Origin: Spinacia oleracea
Lineage: Eukaryota; Streptophyta; Magnoliopsida; Caryophyllales; Amaranthaceae
NCBI RefSeq assembly: GCF_020520425.1
Contig: NC_079489.1
Coordinates: 87,473,810-87,537,809 of the forward strand
Length of the DNA stretch: 64,000 nucleotides
Reading direction: 5' to 3'
Shown here: one piece after another, positions 10,392 to 23,300 of the stretch
Position numbering within the stretch: position 1 is the first letter of the stretch
Layout: every line of letters begins with the position of its first letter
The notes under the pieces: model-generated
Told to the model about the DNA's origin: nothing
The model's input: only the letters and a program-made list of their open reading frames with translations
Databases searched by the model: none
Made by a program: the position numbers and the translations under genes

Positions 10392-11483
10392 ACAGGTTTT
10401 AATTCTTTTCCTTGATTATAATCAAAACCTGTCATACTAATTTCAATCCTGAACAAATTCTATCATATTCAAATGCCTTTTCAGCTACAAACAGCAAGTA
10501 ATGTGACTCTAATTGATCAGGAATACAATTGAAAATCCCAAATCCAACCATAATAACGATGAATTTCAATAAGCAAGAACCCTAATTAACAAAACCCCAA
10601 TTAGACATTACCCACAACAACACAAATTATTTTCCTTAATTATAATCAAAACCTGTCATACTAATTTCAATCCTGAACAAATTCTATCATATTCAAATGC
10701 CTTTTCAGCTACAAACAGCAAGAAATGTGACTCTAATTGATCAGGAATACAATTGAAAATCCCAAATCCAACCATAATAACGATGAATTTCAATAAGCAC
10801 GAACCCTAATTAACAAAACCCCAATTAGACATTACCCCCAACAACACAAATTCTTATTCTAATTGATCGGGGCTTCAATTGAAAATTCTGCAAGAAGTTG
10901 AATTGAATTGAAGTAAAACCCTAAAACCATATTACGAATCAATCACTGAAATGAATGAGTGGAGAGAGAAGCTTGAGATTAAAACTGGAAGTATGAAATT
11001 GAAGGTGAGCCGCCATCGCCGCCGCCTCCAAGGAGCCATCACCCACCATCGTCTTCTCTCTCCTCCATTATCGACCTTCAATTTATTCTTATCTATAATC
11101 CAATCCCCTTTCCTAAACCCCTAAATTTGATTATTTATTACGAAAGTTTCAAATTGAATATCTCAATTCCAATGAAAAAATTTCTAGAAACCCTAAAACC
11201 CATGTTGTAGAAGATGAAGAAGATCGAGGAGAGGATTGAGGAAGGAGAAGATTTGAGGAAGATGAAGAAGATCGAAGGAGAGAGAAAACGGGAGGAATAC
11301 GGGGAAGGGTTGAATCAGTGTAAGCTTTCTCAATTTTCTCTCTCTTCAGTAACGCTCCTCTGATTTGCACGGGATGAATCAGCTAGGTAAAGATGATGAG
11401 GGTATTTTAGTAAATTTTATAGGGGACACAAAAAGTTAATTTACAAAAATGACCTCAGGAGCTGGCTTATATAATAGAGAAGA
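10392..11483 (-). repeat. Helitron 5' arm (pairs with 5887-6990)
   Basis: Nearly identical reverse complement of 5887-6990, with the same internal ~224-bp tandem duplication (AACCCCAATTAGACATTA recurs at about 10592 and 10816). The TC end is at 11483. Part of the arm is CT/GA-rich and 5'-UTR-like. Confidence 0.8.
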
Positions 11484-11731
11484 TTAGTTGCATAAAGCGT
11501 TAGGGAGTTTGACTTATTTCCAACAACAAAAAAAAAAAAAAAAAAAAAAAATTGAGTTGCTGTTTTCTCGTATTACCGTGGAAACATTGTATCTACTCGT
11601 ATTTGTGTACAAACGTCAAAGTAGCCCAAAAGAACCTCCTAGGCTCCTAGGCTCCTAGCCACAACACCACACCACACCACATTTTACATTTACAACAAAA
11701 TTACTTCATTACATCTTTATTGGAGTTGGAG
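11484..11731 (+). promoter_or_regulatory. TatC upstream region / 5' UTR
   Basis: All that remains between the Helitron and the TatC start codon: 248 bp with the poly-A tract, a triple GGCTCCTA repeat (11636-11658) and a CCACACCACACCAC tract of 5' UTR type. I see no convincing TATA box. The promoter may extend into the Helitron. Confidence 0.4.
11526..11552 (+). repeat. poly-A tract
   Basis: A run of about 27 A just outside the Helitron, in the upstream region of TatC. Confidence 0.9.
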
Positions 11732-11999
11732 ATGACGAGCATGAGTGGTGCTCTAGTGTCTCAATTACATCTCAACAGCAGCAGCACCGCCACTGGCTGC
11801 TGCTTAAATTATCTCCCTCTCATTTCTAAGCATCCCGAATTTGTACAAATTACTTCCCACAAACAAAGGCTCAATTTATCTGCTAAAAAACTTCCCAGAA
11901 AATGGAGGAGAACCGTTTGTTTTGCAGTTGACGATTTCAAGGAAAATGATCAATCTTCTAACAGTGTTGGTGTTAGTTCAGCTCTTGAAGATAGACCCA
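11732..11999 (+). CDS. TATC: TatC exon 1, transit peptide
   Basis: Encodes residues 1-89: [18 protein letters not shown], later [16 protein letters not shown] and SSALEDRP. Rich in S/T/K/R and poor in acid until about residue 70, as in stroma-targeting peptides. The donor is A|GTATGT, phase 1; the split codon becomes Asn with exon 2. Confidence 0.88.
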
Positions 12000-14900
12000 G
12001 TATGTAATTCGCCTCTCTTCTCAGAATTATTAATTACTCGAATTAGATGCTGATTTTTTTTGTTATTTTATATGGGGAAGTGATTTTTGTTATTATTTTT
12101 TTGTTCTTGTTATTGATGTTAATTAATTGTTGATTTCTTGGTTGAGTAGAATCTGGAATTGGGAATTTTATTTATTTTATTTTATTTTGGTGGGAATTGG
12201 GGTGAGGGGGTTAGGGAAAAACCCAAGTGGGGTTAAAGAATATACGGACTATACAACTAGTAGTATGATATGAATGATAGAAGCAACTCAATCAATTTTT
12301 TGACCGGATGGTCAAAAATCGAACATGTAGGGTTTTTCATAAGGCTGAAGATGGAGTAGAGAGCTGCTGAAATTGCACAAAGGCTATTGGTATTGGATTA
12401 TTGATGCCTTATTAAACAGAAAGTATTGCAAGAGCAAAGAAAAGTTTCTGCTTTGGTGTTGATGTATGAAGAAACCCAAGGTTGTGCTGTAAGACAATTT
12501 GACAACTGTTTGTAATCCTGCCAACCAGTCTAGGTTCAAAGTATTATTTGATGTAAGATAGTTTTCTACATAGAAATATCTTAACAGTGATTCTCTTTTG
12601 TTAACAAAATTTTACGCTGAATTATGCAACAATGACAGTAGACACTCATAGGACAAGAACAATTGAAATGCCCACGGCTCACAAGAGTTACAACAACCTA
12701 ATGTTTGGTGTAATATTTCGCCACTTAATCCTGAATGGAATAGGGGTGATAATGAGCTTGGCTAGCTTGAGATTTACTTCCCGCATACTTACTCATACCT
12801 AGAGAATTCACTTAAACTTTCATATACCAATTTCTACTATCATCTGAAAGAAAAGAACAAGCTGTATTTTCATGAACGACACAACACAAGTCAATATAAT
12901 TGCTCGGGAATCCGAAATCGTCAAGACCTGGCCACTATTTCACTCAGCCGAACTAGTATGTGGTCTAAATGGAGAAGATTTTGTTGTGCTAGTCTCAACA
13001 ATCAACATCTACATTGGATGAGTATCCTTGAAATATTGAATAACTTAACCTTTTCAGGGTTCATGTACACCTCCTTGATGGCTGGTGGTAGGTCCAGATT
13101 CCAATTCAACTTAAAAATTTTCTACTGTACTTTTTTCCGCTCATGTGTACCATAATTGTTTTTATATGAGGCTGTCCATCCTAAGATTACTCCTTATCAA
13201 GCAATCTTTATGATAGAATATTAGCTCTTGAGCTCCCAAGAGGGAGGTTTACTTTGTTGATATACTGATGTAGCTAGTAATCTAGTATTATCATTTTATC
13301 TTCGAGTGCAGTTTCAATTGAGCCATGGGTATTTTCACGGACAAGTACACAACTTAAGGATAGGAGTATCCTCATTGAATATGGTAGCACTTCCTCTTGG
13401 CCTACACTCCAGGCTAGAATACTAGGCGGTTCACTTAGGGCTCTCCTTTCCGTAGGCTCAACGTATAGTTGCGTGGTCCTCAATCACTTTGATCCTTTGT
13501 AGCACCGGACCTCCTTTAAAATCCTCTACACTTGTCACATTTTTTGTATTTGATTAGTTACAGATTGTAACCAGTACAAGTCCTTTAGCACGTTTACCCT
13601 GAAACATGCGTAGTGTGATAAGATGTCAGTTTCATTCAAATCTCCCCCTGCAAGCATTCTAAACTGTAGAGGATTTTAACTTATGGGTTTTTTTATGAAA
13701 GGTGTACCATATTGATGTAGATAATACAACTTAATTTCTTTTGGCACTTTCAACAATCTCTTAGATGTTATATCTCTACTATGAACCACAATCTCCACGT
13801 TGTATAAACTTATGTATCCTATAAACCTACTGTCTAGCACGTAAACTTATGATGTTTTTGGCGTGTTACAATCCCTTATAAAAGATCTATATAGGCCTCT
13901 TGCTTTACTTTTGCTTAACCTCTTCTTGTTATAACTTGCTTGTGCCTTTGATGTACAACTTGTAGGTTCAAAACTTCTAGGTCAGAAATGACTGCTTTGG
14001 CCTTTGGGCTATGGCTTTGTTTACCCCAAGATTGTGTTAACTTAGTGGAACTCCTGTTCATTACTTATGACATCTTTACATCTATCAATTGACTTTGTCG
14101 GGCATCTTTTGTGTCAAGGAGGTGTCGCAAACACTTTGACATTTATAAGTGTAATCAATGTCTACGACGATGAATAATGTTTAAATACTTCCTCTGTGTT
14201 TATTTTTTATTTTTATAATTGCAATATTTGAGTTTTCACGCTTGGCATCACAATTTTAACCACTAGTATCTCATTATACATTGGAAATAAAAAATATCAT
14301 TTTGATATTTTGAAAGTATATTTCGAGACAAATCTAACAAGGTCCCGCATGAATATATTTTTCCTGACATATAAATCACAAAAGATTACAATATAAAAGT
14401 ATGTGAATAGTGCCAAAACCTAAATGGTGCAATTATTAAAAAATGGACGAAGTACTAAATAAACTCTTTAGAGTACTTGATACGTAAACTTTTATCCCAA
14501 ATTTACCGTTGTTTATGCACCTTATACAATGCAACACATTTATTTTTCTTTAATGTTTGCATTGTAAATCCTTACATTCAACTTTGATGTTAGCAATAAA
14601 TAACTTCGTATTCAAACAAAGCAGTGTGTATTTCGGCAGTTCGGCTATGAGTTCCATTTTTTTTGTTGGACCTTCTCTAGAATAGTTTCAGCATCTACTA
14701 GGAGATTAGTATAGGCTTCCTTATAATCTCAATTTTGCAGCTTTGTCCTATGTCTATGGCCTTCTCTTTGAAATAATTCAATCCCCCTTTCTATTTTTTT
14801 TCCTGGTGTGATGGTTTTTTACCCAACTGGTTCCCTCTCTAACACCTGGTCTTAGGGTGTTTAGGGTCTGAGCTCCTCTTTTTGGAGGAGTGTTTAGGTT

Positions 14901-17900
14901 TGACCTCATTTCTCGCTCCCATTTTGTGCATCTCTCTATATCTTCGTGGTTCTCTTGCTTAAGTCGACTGTTATGGATCCCATGCCCTCTACTCTATATT
15001 GTATATGAGGGATATACTTATTCTCTTCTATATTTGGACATAGTGCTCGGAATCATTCTGTTTGATTTGTAATCATGTGTCCCGTATTCCGGTGTACTCT
15101 TCATTTGGTTGGCACAAGCTACAAAGTTGTTTTGATGGTTATTTTTGTTCTATTATCAATTATGTTCCCTCTTTTAGTGGCTGTTTAGCAGCTTTCATAC
15201 CATTGATGACGTAGATAGGACCTCTGATGCGTAAGATTTGCTTACTAAGGACTAGTAATCACACTTGATGGCTTCGTTAAGTTAAAGTGACAATGGCTGA
15301 TTATAAAAGTTGTTTGAGGATGAGATGCCTACTGTAACAATTGACTTACCTAATTATGCCTATGTTAGCTCAACTTGGATCTTATGATTCTCCTGCTGGC
15401 AATGTGCAAGGTATTTGAGCATCAGGTTTTATTGTTTCATTCGGCTGTTGTAGACTTGTAGTGAACTGTTTAGTTCTCTGATGAGCATTTCTGCATATCA
15501 TTTTTTGCCAATTCTTCTCAGATGAAATTTCAAAGATGTCCTGCGTTCTACTGATCTATACATTGTGCTTTGATAGTGGATACATTTTCATATTTGTAAA
15601 AGCTAATGTGGATTTATCTCATGGCAGATGAACTTCAGAACGTTGGCCAAGTAGGTGGACAAAGTTCTATCTACGATTTTCTTTATCCTAATAAAGATGA
15701 TCTCCCTGATGATCAGGAGATGAGTATATGGGATCACCTAGAGGAGCTTCGACAGAGATTATTTGTTTCAGTTTTGGCTGTTGGGGCAGCTATTTTGGGT
15801 TGTTTTGCTTTCTCAAAAGATATAGTTTTGATCCTTGAAGAACCAGTTAAAGAGCAAGGTGTTCGTTTTCTGCAACTGGCTCCGGGCGAGTTCTTCTTCA
15901 CAACATTAAAGGTTAGATAACTAACTACCACTGAGATTGTGCATTTTACTTACTTTTCCTTCAGAAAATGAATTTGCTTGTTATAACGAAAGTGGAGCTA
16001 GGTTTTATTTACTATGTTTCTCATGCAAGAATATAGAAGTCGTACTTGCTACCTCTGACGTACCAGAAACATTTCAGGTTCCAAAACCCTTGTAAATAAA
16101 AAGGTCATACCCGTGCTCAAGGGCTCCCGCTATTAAGCGCAAGGTCTGGGAAGGTCCAAAACCCTTACAAATCTGTATTAGAAGTTGAAACATTCAGAAA
16201 TGTGTTTAAATGTTACCAAAGAGAGACTCTGGGAATAAAATTTTCCTCAGATATACACTACATGTTTCACACTCTCAATTGCAATTTGGATGCATGATTT
16301 AATGGTGAAAAATAAAACAGAATGATCTTTTGAAGGTTGGTGGTGTTAGATCTATAGTCTCCAGAAGCTTAAGTTGTCCCCTTGCTAGGCCCTTGCAAAA
16401 TATGGGAGGTTTATTCACCTGAAAAAAAGATAGGAGGTGCTTTTCTTCTGTGAATGGGATGCAAGGGATAGCCTTCTGTCATACGAGCTCCTATTTTGTT
16501 ACGCAGCGGCTAGACATCTTTCATACGACTAATAAATAGAATAAATGGCTAGCATTTGCCACCCTTTGAAAGAGTGAAATGACTTATAAAAAGTTGAGAT
16601 CATAGTTACATTTGGCCAGAGTACTTTATTAATTGGAAGCTGTGACGATTTGAATATATCTGATTAGATTAATATGAATGAGCTTTGTTGATTGATCTTG
16701 GAGTTATCCTTATTCCTTACAAAGTAAAATCTCTATTGGAAACTTTTGATTCTCTTTTGTTGTGGCCTCGTGGTGGATTAACTTCCAATGTAATGACAGT
16801 TTGGACTTCCTATTCCTATTCTTGTTGTGTTTTTTCTTACTGTTGTGATGGATTAACTGCCATTGCCCGATCATTGCATAAGCTTGCTAGACTGCTAAAA
16901 AAACCTATTGCGTGCTTCAGGTTTCAGGATATTGTGGTCTTCTTCTTGGGAGCCCTGTGATCCTGTATGAAATTATCGCATTTGTGCTACCTGGTCTTAC
17001 TAGGGCAGAGAGAAGATTCCTGGGCCCTATTGTTTTAGGATCCTCCGTTCTTTTCTATGCTGGTATTACCTTCTCCTATTTGGTGCTTGCCCCAGCAGCA
17101 TTGAACTTCTTTGTGAATTATGCGGAAGGAGCTGTTGAATCACTTTGGTCTATTGATCAATATTTTGAATTTGTTCTGATCCTGATGTTCAGTACAGGGT
17201 TGTCTTTCCAGGTAATTTTTCTTGGACGTTATCATGTACACTTGTACTAATTTCTGGATAATACCATTGCATGCAATTTATCTAGGAAAGATTTCTTATT
17301 TCTGCTAATGCACCAGTTCTTTTTCCTCTAGACTACATGAGGGCAATCCGTGGACTATGGACCGTGGTGACCATAGAGCATGGTGCACCAAAAGAACATA
17401 TGTGCATAAGCAAAAGAACATGACACTACGGCGAAAGAACATGCGATATAATATTTCACTTTTTTGTTATAAAAATAATATATTATTTTACTATTTATTA
17501 AAAACCTAAATAAAAAAATACTCATGTTCTTTTCTCGTAACCAGATGTTCTTTCAATTATATACTAGGGTTCTTAAGGTGCACCATGCTCTATGTGCACC
17601 ATGGTCCACCTTCTAAATTGCGCATGAGGGGTTAATAGCGTTCTATTGGATGTTTTAGAAATAATTTTAGGAAAAATTGTGAACTACCTAGTATAATACA
17701 ATTTTCAGAAATAACTACTTTATTAGATTTTTTTTTTAAAGTAGCTACCTAATATAACTTTTGTTTTCTACGTTGGTAGCACTACTTAGTGCTTACAGAC
17801 GGATTCCGTCCAATTTTCCTTCAATGGGACCAAAGGCTTTTCCCATTTCTTTTCTTTCTTCTACATCCTCATGTTTCTTCATCTGGTTCAATTAACCATG

Positions 17901-20274
17901 TGATATTTTAATTCAAAATCTCTTTCATTCTCGTACCCATCTTCTGGGGGGGGGGGGGGTTAAAGTGTTGGGTTAGAAGTTGCTTGTCTCATATGTACTT
18001 TTCAGTAATAGCAAACGATACTTCCTAGTTCCTATAGACAGTGCTACACGATTTGTAAGGTGATTCCGGGTGAGAGTACATCAACCCAACATAGAGGGGA
18101 GCAAACCACTAGTGGAGCCTAGGATCAAGTGGTGGAAAATTCAAGGGGAGCAACAACTAAAATTCGTAGAAAAGTTGGCGAGTGGAGGTTTTTGGGTCGG
18201 TAATATGGATTTGGGTATAGACTCATTATGGACAAGAATGGAGCACACCATAAACGGAGTGGCGAAAGAGGTCCTAGGGCAATCTAAAGGAATCATGCCA
18301 CTAAGTAAGAACACATCTTGGTGGAAAAAAGTTGTGCAACAAGCTATAAAGAACAAACGAGAATGCTATAAAGAGTTGAAAAAATGTAGAAGTGATGAGA
18401 ACTACGAGAAGTACAAGGAGGCTAAAAGACAAGCAAAGAAGGCCGTAAGGGAGGCTAGAATAAAGGTGAATCAGGATCTTTACGCAAGATTGGATACAAA
18501 AGAAGGGGAAAAAGACATCTATAGACTTGCTTGAATGAGAGATAGAAAGACGCGAGACATCAGGAGGATTAAATGTGTGGAAGATGTTGATCAAAAATTT
18601 TTGGTGGGAGATGAGGAGATCAAGGATAGATGGAAGTTCTACTTTGATAACTTGTTCAAGCGGGATCAAGGGCGCGTAGACTTTATGCGAAGAATTTAAA
18701 AGAGAGAAGTCGAAATGGCGTTGAAAAAGATGGGACGCAAGAGGGCAGTGGGGCCCGATGGCATACCTATCGAAGTCTGGAGATGCTTGGAAGAGAGAGG
18801 GGTTGTATGGTTAACACTCTTTTCAACAAGATTTGCGGAAGTAATAGGATGCCATTAGAGTGGAGGAAAAGTACTATCATCCCCTTGTACAAGAATAAGG
18901 GTGATGTCCATGATTGTGCCAACCATCGAGGAATCAAATTAATGAGTCATACTATGAAACTTAGGGAGCGGATTATAGATCAAAGATTAAGGAGAACTGT
19001 GAAGATTTCGGAGAATCAGTTTGGATTTATGCCTGGGAGATCGACTATGGAGGCAATCATCTTATAAGGAAACTGATGGAGAATTATCGAGATAAGAAGA
19101 AGGATTTACATATGGTGTTCATTGATTTGGAGAAGGCGCATGATAAGGTAACGAGGGAAATTTTTTGGTGGGCATTAAGTAGGAAATGAATTCCGAGGAA
19201 ATATATTGATATCATCAAGGACATGTATGAGGGAATTAGCACGAATGTGAGAATTAGTGTTGGTATGACCGAAGAATTTCCCCTTACGATTGGAGTGCAT
19301 CAAGGTTCCGCACTTAGCGCGTTTCTTTTTGCTATAGGACGTATTGACGAGGTCAATTCAAGATGGTATACCCTGGTGCATGATGTTTGCAAATGATATT
19401 GTGTTGATTGATAAAACCAAAGGAGTGCAAAGTAAGGTGGAGTTATGGAGATAAACTTTGGAATCTCGGAGTTTTAGGCTGAGTAGAAGCAAGACGGATT
19501 ATAGGAGTGTAAGTTTAGTGGAGCGATTACCTTAGATGGGAAAATTGTCCACTGTTCAGAAATGTTCCGTTATTTAGGATCTATTATCTAAAAGGATAAG
19601 GAACTGGATGACGATGTGGCTCATAGAATCAAAGTAGGTTGGTTGAAGTGGAAAAGTGACACGGGGTTCCTATGTGATCCAGACATGCCCCAAAGATTGA
19701 AGGGAAAATTCTATTGCACGACAATTCGACCGGCATTGTTATGCTGCACGGAATGTTGGATGAAACATTATCACGTGCATAAGATGAATGTGGCGGAGAT
19801 GCGCATGTTACGTTGGATGTGTGGGCATACAAGAAAAGATCGTCCGAGGAATGAGATTATTAGGAAAAAAGTAGGGGGTTGCACTGATTGAGTTTAAGAT
19901 GATGGAAAACCGTTTAAGATGGTTTGGGCATGTAAGCAGTAGATCAAGTGATGCCTCGGTTAGGAGGCTAGAAGGGTGGCAAAGTGATAGAATTGCAAGG
20001 GGTAGGGGAAGACTTAGGAAAATTGGAGGAAGGTGATTGAGCACAATATGAGCCTACTGGGGGATTGAGGAAAATATAGCGTTGGATAGGGCGGAGTGGA
20101 GGGAAATAATATACTTTGATGACTTCATTTGACTTATACATCTTCCATTTTGACTATCTTACTTTTACTTCTTACGTTTTGCAAACCTTTTTTTTTTTTG
20201 CTGTTATTTTGAAATGTGCTTATTTTATTTATTTTAAATTTTACTTACTTTTATTATCCCTTATAATATTTTTT

Positions 20275-20339
<65 letters not shown>

Positions 20340-23300
20340 TTTTTCTTATTTTATTTTCATTAATTCCACTTTCTCCCTCTTCCTTGTTTATTCTTTTAAC
20401 TTCCCGCTCCTTTCTGGTTTGATTGGTTACAATGATGACCTTTTACGACGATTCATGTTAGGCGACCAAAATCATTTTTGGGACTAAGGCTTTGTTGTTA
20501 TTCTATAGTATTTGATATGCTTGGTAAGATGATGACGGATGGTGTTGAAGGGATAAATGGATAATATAGGGTTTTAAAGATGGGGAGAAAGTAGATCAAT
20601 GTGTCCCTTTTACAATAAGGTAGACAATACTACTGTTGTCTTTGGGTTCTACCGTGCTAATCTTGGTGATTACTAAAAGGTAGCCATTGCAAATATTTAT
20701 GTTGAGTTAGGATCATAGATCCGCCTTTCTAAATGTAGCCTATGAGGGACTAATCTTAATTTGATGCTCTACTGGAGTTTAGTGATCTATTAAACGTGAA
20801 AGTTAGATTGGGTTCTTACTTTTTAGTTACTTAGTTTGCCTCGTGGAGACATTCCATGTCGCGAGAACTTTAGGAACTTATGACCACGAAAACTTTGAGG
20901 AGATTGAATGCTTCGAAAAAGGTACTCCTTCCGTCCCAGATTAGTGGTTACACTTACCTTTGCACAAAGTTTTAGGTGATAAGTGGTTGTTTGGTTATTA
21001 ATTGTTATTTTATTGAAAAAGCGGATGTGATAAGAGTTAGTGGGGTAATTTTTAATTGAATGAGAGAGGGTGTGGAGACAAAAAAAAAAGTTAGTGGGAT
21101 AAGAGAGACAATATAATAATTTTGGGTCATTCCTAATTTAGAAGTGTAACAACTAATCTGGGACGGTCGAAAAAGGAAAGTTTAACAACTAATGTGGGAC
21201 GGAGGGAGTATTTTTTTATGATGGCACTATAAAAATATGTTCATGTTAGCAGGCCCCAATCATTTTAGGACTAATGTTTGGTTGTTGTTGCACACTAGAA
21301 AAATCTGTTTATATACCGAGGGACATTTTAGTCCATTTCTAACTTAACATCGGAATAATAATAACCCCTTGCTATTTTTAATTATCGTTTTCGACGGGTA
21401 GATTAATTCATTGATCGATTTAAATATCCGTTGAATATTAGCAATTTAAAATAAAGTTGTCGCTCTATTGAAAGTTTTATTATTTTCTTCACCATAAGAA
21501 TACAAGACTCGGTTAAAACCACTTACTTTTTTGTTCTTATCTATTTACAACCCTCTTATTCTTCCTTAAAACAAAATGAAAACCTACCTCTTATTTTCTT
21601 TTCTCCCTGTCTTTTGTCTAGTATAGTCTAAACAATCAATCAAAAAGAAAAAAGCTCGAACTCAACTCTAATCAAACTTGTCACTGACTCTCTCCTATAG
21701 TTAGAAACCATGTTTTTTTTAACTCATTCCTTTCTAGCTATTAGCAATTTACAGTGACGGATTAACCAAAGTCCGCGATGGGCTCAACAAAATGCACCTT
21801 TTTGGTAGTATGGTAGAAATACCTTGCTCCATTCCTTATACCTAGGCTTTGCTCTTCTGGCCTTATTTTCACTTATTTCAGGTATAATGAGATAAGATAA
21901 GGGCCAATAAGTTCAGATAGGTCATTAAGATAAGATAAAGGTTAATAAGTTCAAACGCTACCTTTTATGACTTCCAATAAGGACCAATAATATAAGACAA
22001 GATAAATAAGATAAGTTAATATAATATGAGATAATGGAAATGAGATAATATACGATAAGATAAGTTCGGTGCCAATAAGATAAGAGAAGTGAAATTCATG
22101 TGAAGTGAACAATGCCTATATTCCTCTGTCTCTCACTTTTAAGGATTACGGTGGCGGTAAAATAAAATTTGAGGGATTTTGTGTGGTCTAGAGTTGGTGT
22201 TGAGAGAAATGACTACCCGAGAAGTAAGATATGGCGTGCCTGCACAAATGAGCTTTGAGGCTTGGAAGGTTGGTGTCAGAAAAATATTGCTCTAGCGGGA
22301 TAGTGGTTGTGCCGTTGTGGTGTTGTCCTTATAAGCTTGAGTCTCTTTGGCTCATGATGTCAAGAGTAAAATGGGTGGGGTGCTTAGAGTGTTACAAAAA
22401 TGAATTAATTGGGCTTGTGTGTGGAAATGTATTCATTGTTTGAGGTTTAAGACTGGGAATGGTCACTGCATTAGAAAACCATCTTTTTGAGCCCATTTGC
22501 CAGAATTATACAACATATTCACGTATTATGGTACTCTTGTGTTTGGAATTTGACAACTTTTAGGTTTTTCTCTGAAGGAGGATGAGACATCCTCCTGACG
22601 AGTAAATTTTAGAAATTACTTTACTGTTTCAAAAAATAAAATAAAAAAATGGTATCAAGTGCACAAGGCTCCAACTATTTAGCGTAGGGTCTGTGAAGAT
22701 CCAAATGTACGCAGTCTTTCCCGTATTTTCACGTGATCGAGCCCGTGACGTAGTCAATAGCAACTAGACACTGGAGCTTTCAGGATATGGGTGGGTGATT
22801 TATCCTGACAAGTATTTCTTTTAGTGTTGCTTTGCCAGTTCTTTTGGAGGCTGGAATTCCCGAGGTGGGAGCTTTTCTGTGGACTATGAATTTTGATAGA
22901 ATTACACTGTTCACCAATGCTAATAAAGTGCACCCGTTTTTAATTAAGAGTCGATCTTGGTTTTAGTGCTCTGGAATTTATAAGCATTTTCAAAGGGAAT
23001 CGATGTTAACAAAGATTGGCTAATGCTGAACCAATGTTTTGACTAGGGTTACTCAATTCGTGGTTCGCTCGGTACGGGGTACGGGTTTGCGATTCGTAGG
23101 TTGGCTGATTTTAGGTTCGCGAGAGGGGTTTGTAATATTTAAAAAATTGTTTTAAATATCAGATTTATGAAGATTTTATTTAAATATTCATACTCAAAAA
23201 AACGGTTAATAAAATAAAGGCAAGAAAAAACAACCCACGTGAATTAACCTTTCACATCCGTCATAGAAACTTAACAAATAAAAATTTCCAGGCCCACCAG

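Larger units (their letters stand above)
5620..11483 (-). mobile_element. non-autonomous Helitron with captured gene fragments
   Basis: Read on the minus strand, the element starts TCTTCTCTATTATATAAGCC (11483) and ends with a GCACGC-ATC-GCGTGC hairpin (about 5632-5646), eight bases, then CTAG (5623-5620). The base before TC is A and the base after CTAG is T: the A|T insertion site, 5'-TC, 3' hairpin and CTAG are the Helitron hallmarks. There is no target duplication, as expected. No Rep/helicase is present. Inside lie spliced pieces of at least two host genes on the same strand, as is usual for Helitrons. Oddly, a second 5' end in opposite orientation lies at 5887, so the element has ~1.1-kb nearly identical inverted arms. 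A fold-back DNA transposon is the alternative, but the hairpin-CTAG end argues for Helitron. Confidence 0.75.
18000..20505 (+). mobile_element. 5'-truncated RTE-clade LINE, inactive
   Basis: Begins inside the endonuclease C-terminus (GTGATTCCGGGTGAGAGTAC reads VIPGEST), then the linker [20 protein letters not shown] (in 18070-18534), RT blocks [12 protein letters not shown] (18750), [28 protein letters not shown] (19020), [19 protein letters not shown] and LHQGSAL-like [12 protein letters not shown]. The catalytic block reads FANDIVLID, so the first Asp of FADD is lost. Several frameshifts and stops break it. The tail ATTTTTGGGACTAAGGCTTT plus GTTGTTATT is the usual 3' end of plant RTE elements. 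It lies in intron 3 of TatC in the gene's orientation. Confidence 0.8.

Noticed and set aside
5887..11483. Mutator-type (long terminal inverted repeat) element
   Set aside because: No target duplication at these borders, and the right end pairs better with the hairpin-CTAG end at 5620 with an A|T insertion site, as in Helitrons. It remains the main alternative.
16685..16960. An extra TatC exon within intron 2
   Set aside because: The ORF's translation has no TatC similarity before 16921, and the family sequence runs directly from exon 2 (FFFTTLK) to exon 3 (VSGYCG).
20116..20487. 123-codon hydrophobic ORF with (YI)n
   Set aside because: Translation of the 3' UTR of a LINE and its TA microsatellite.
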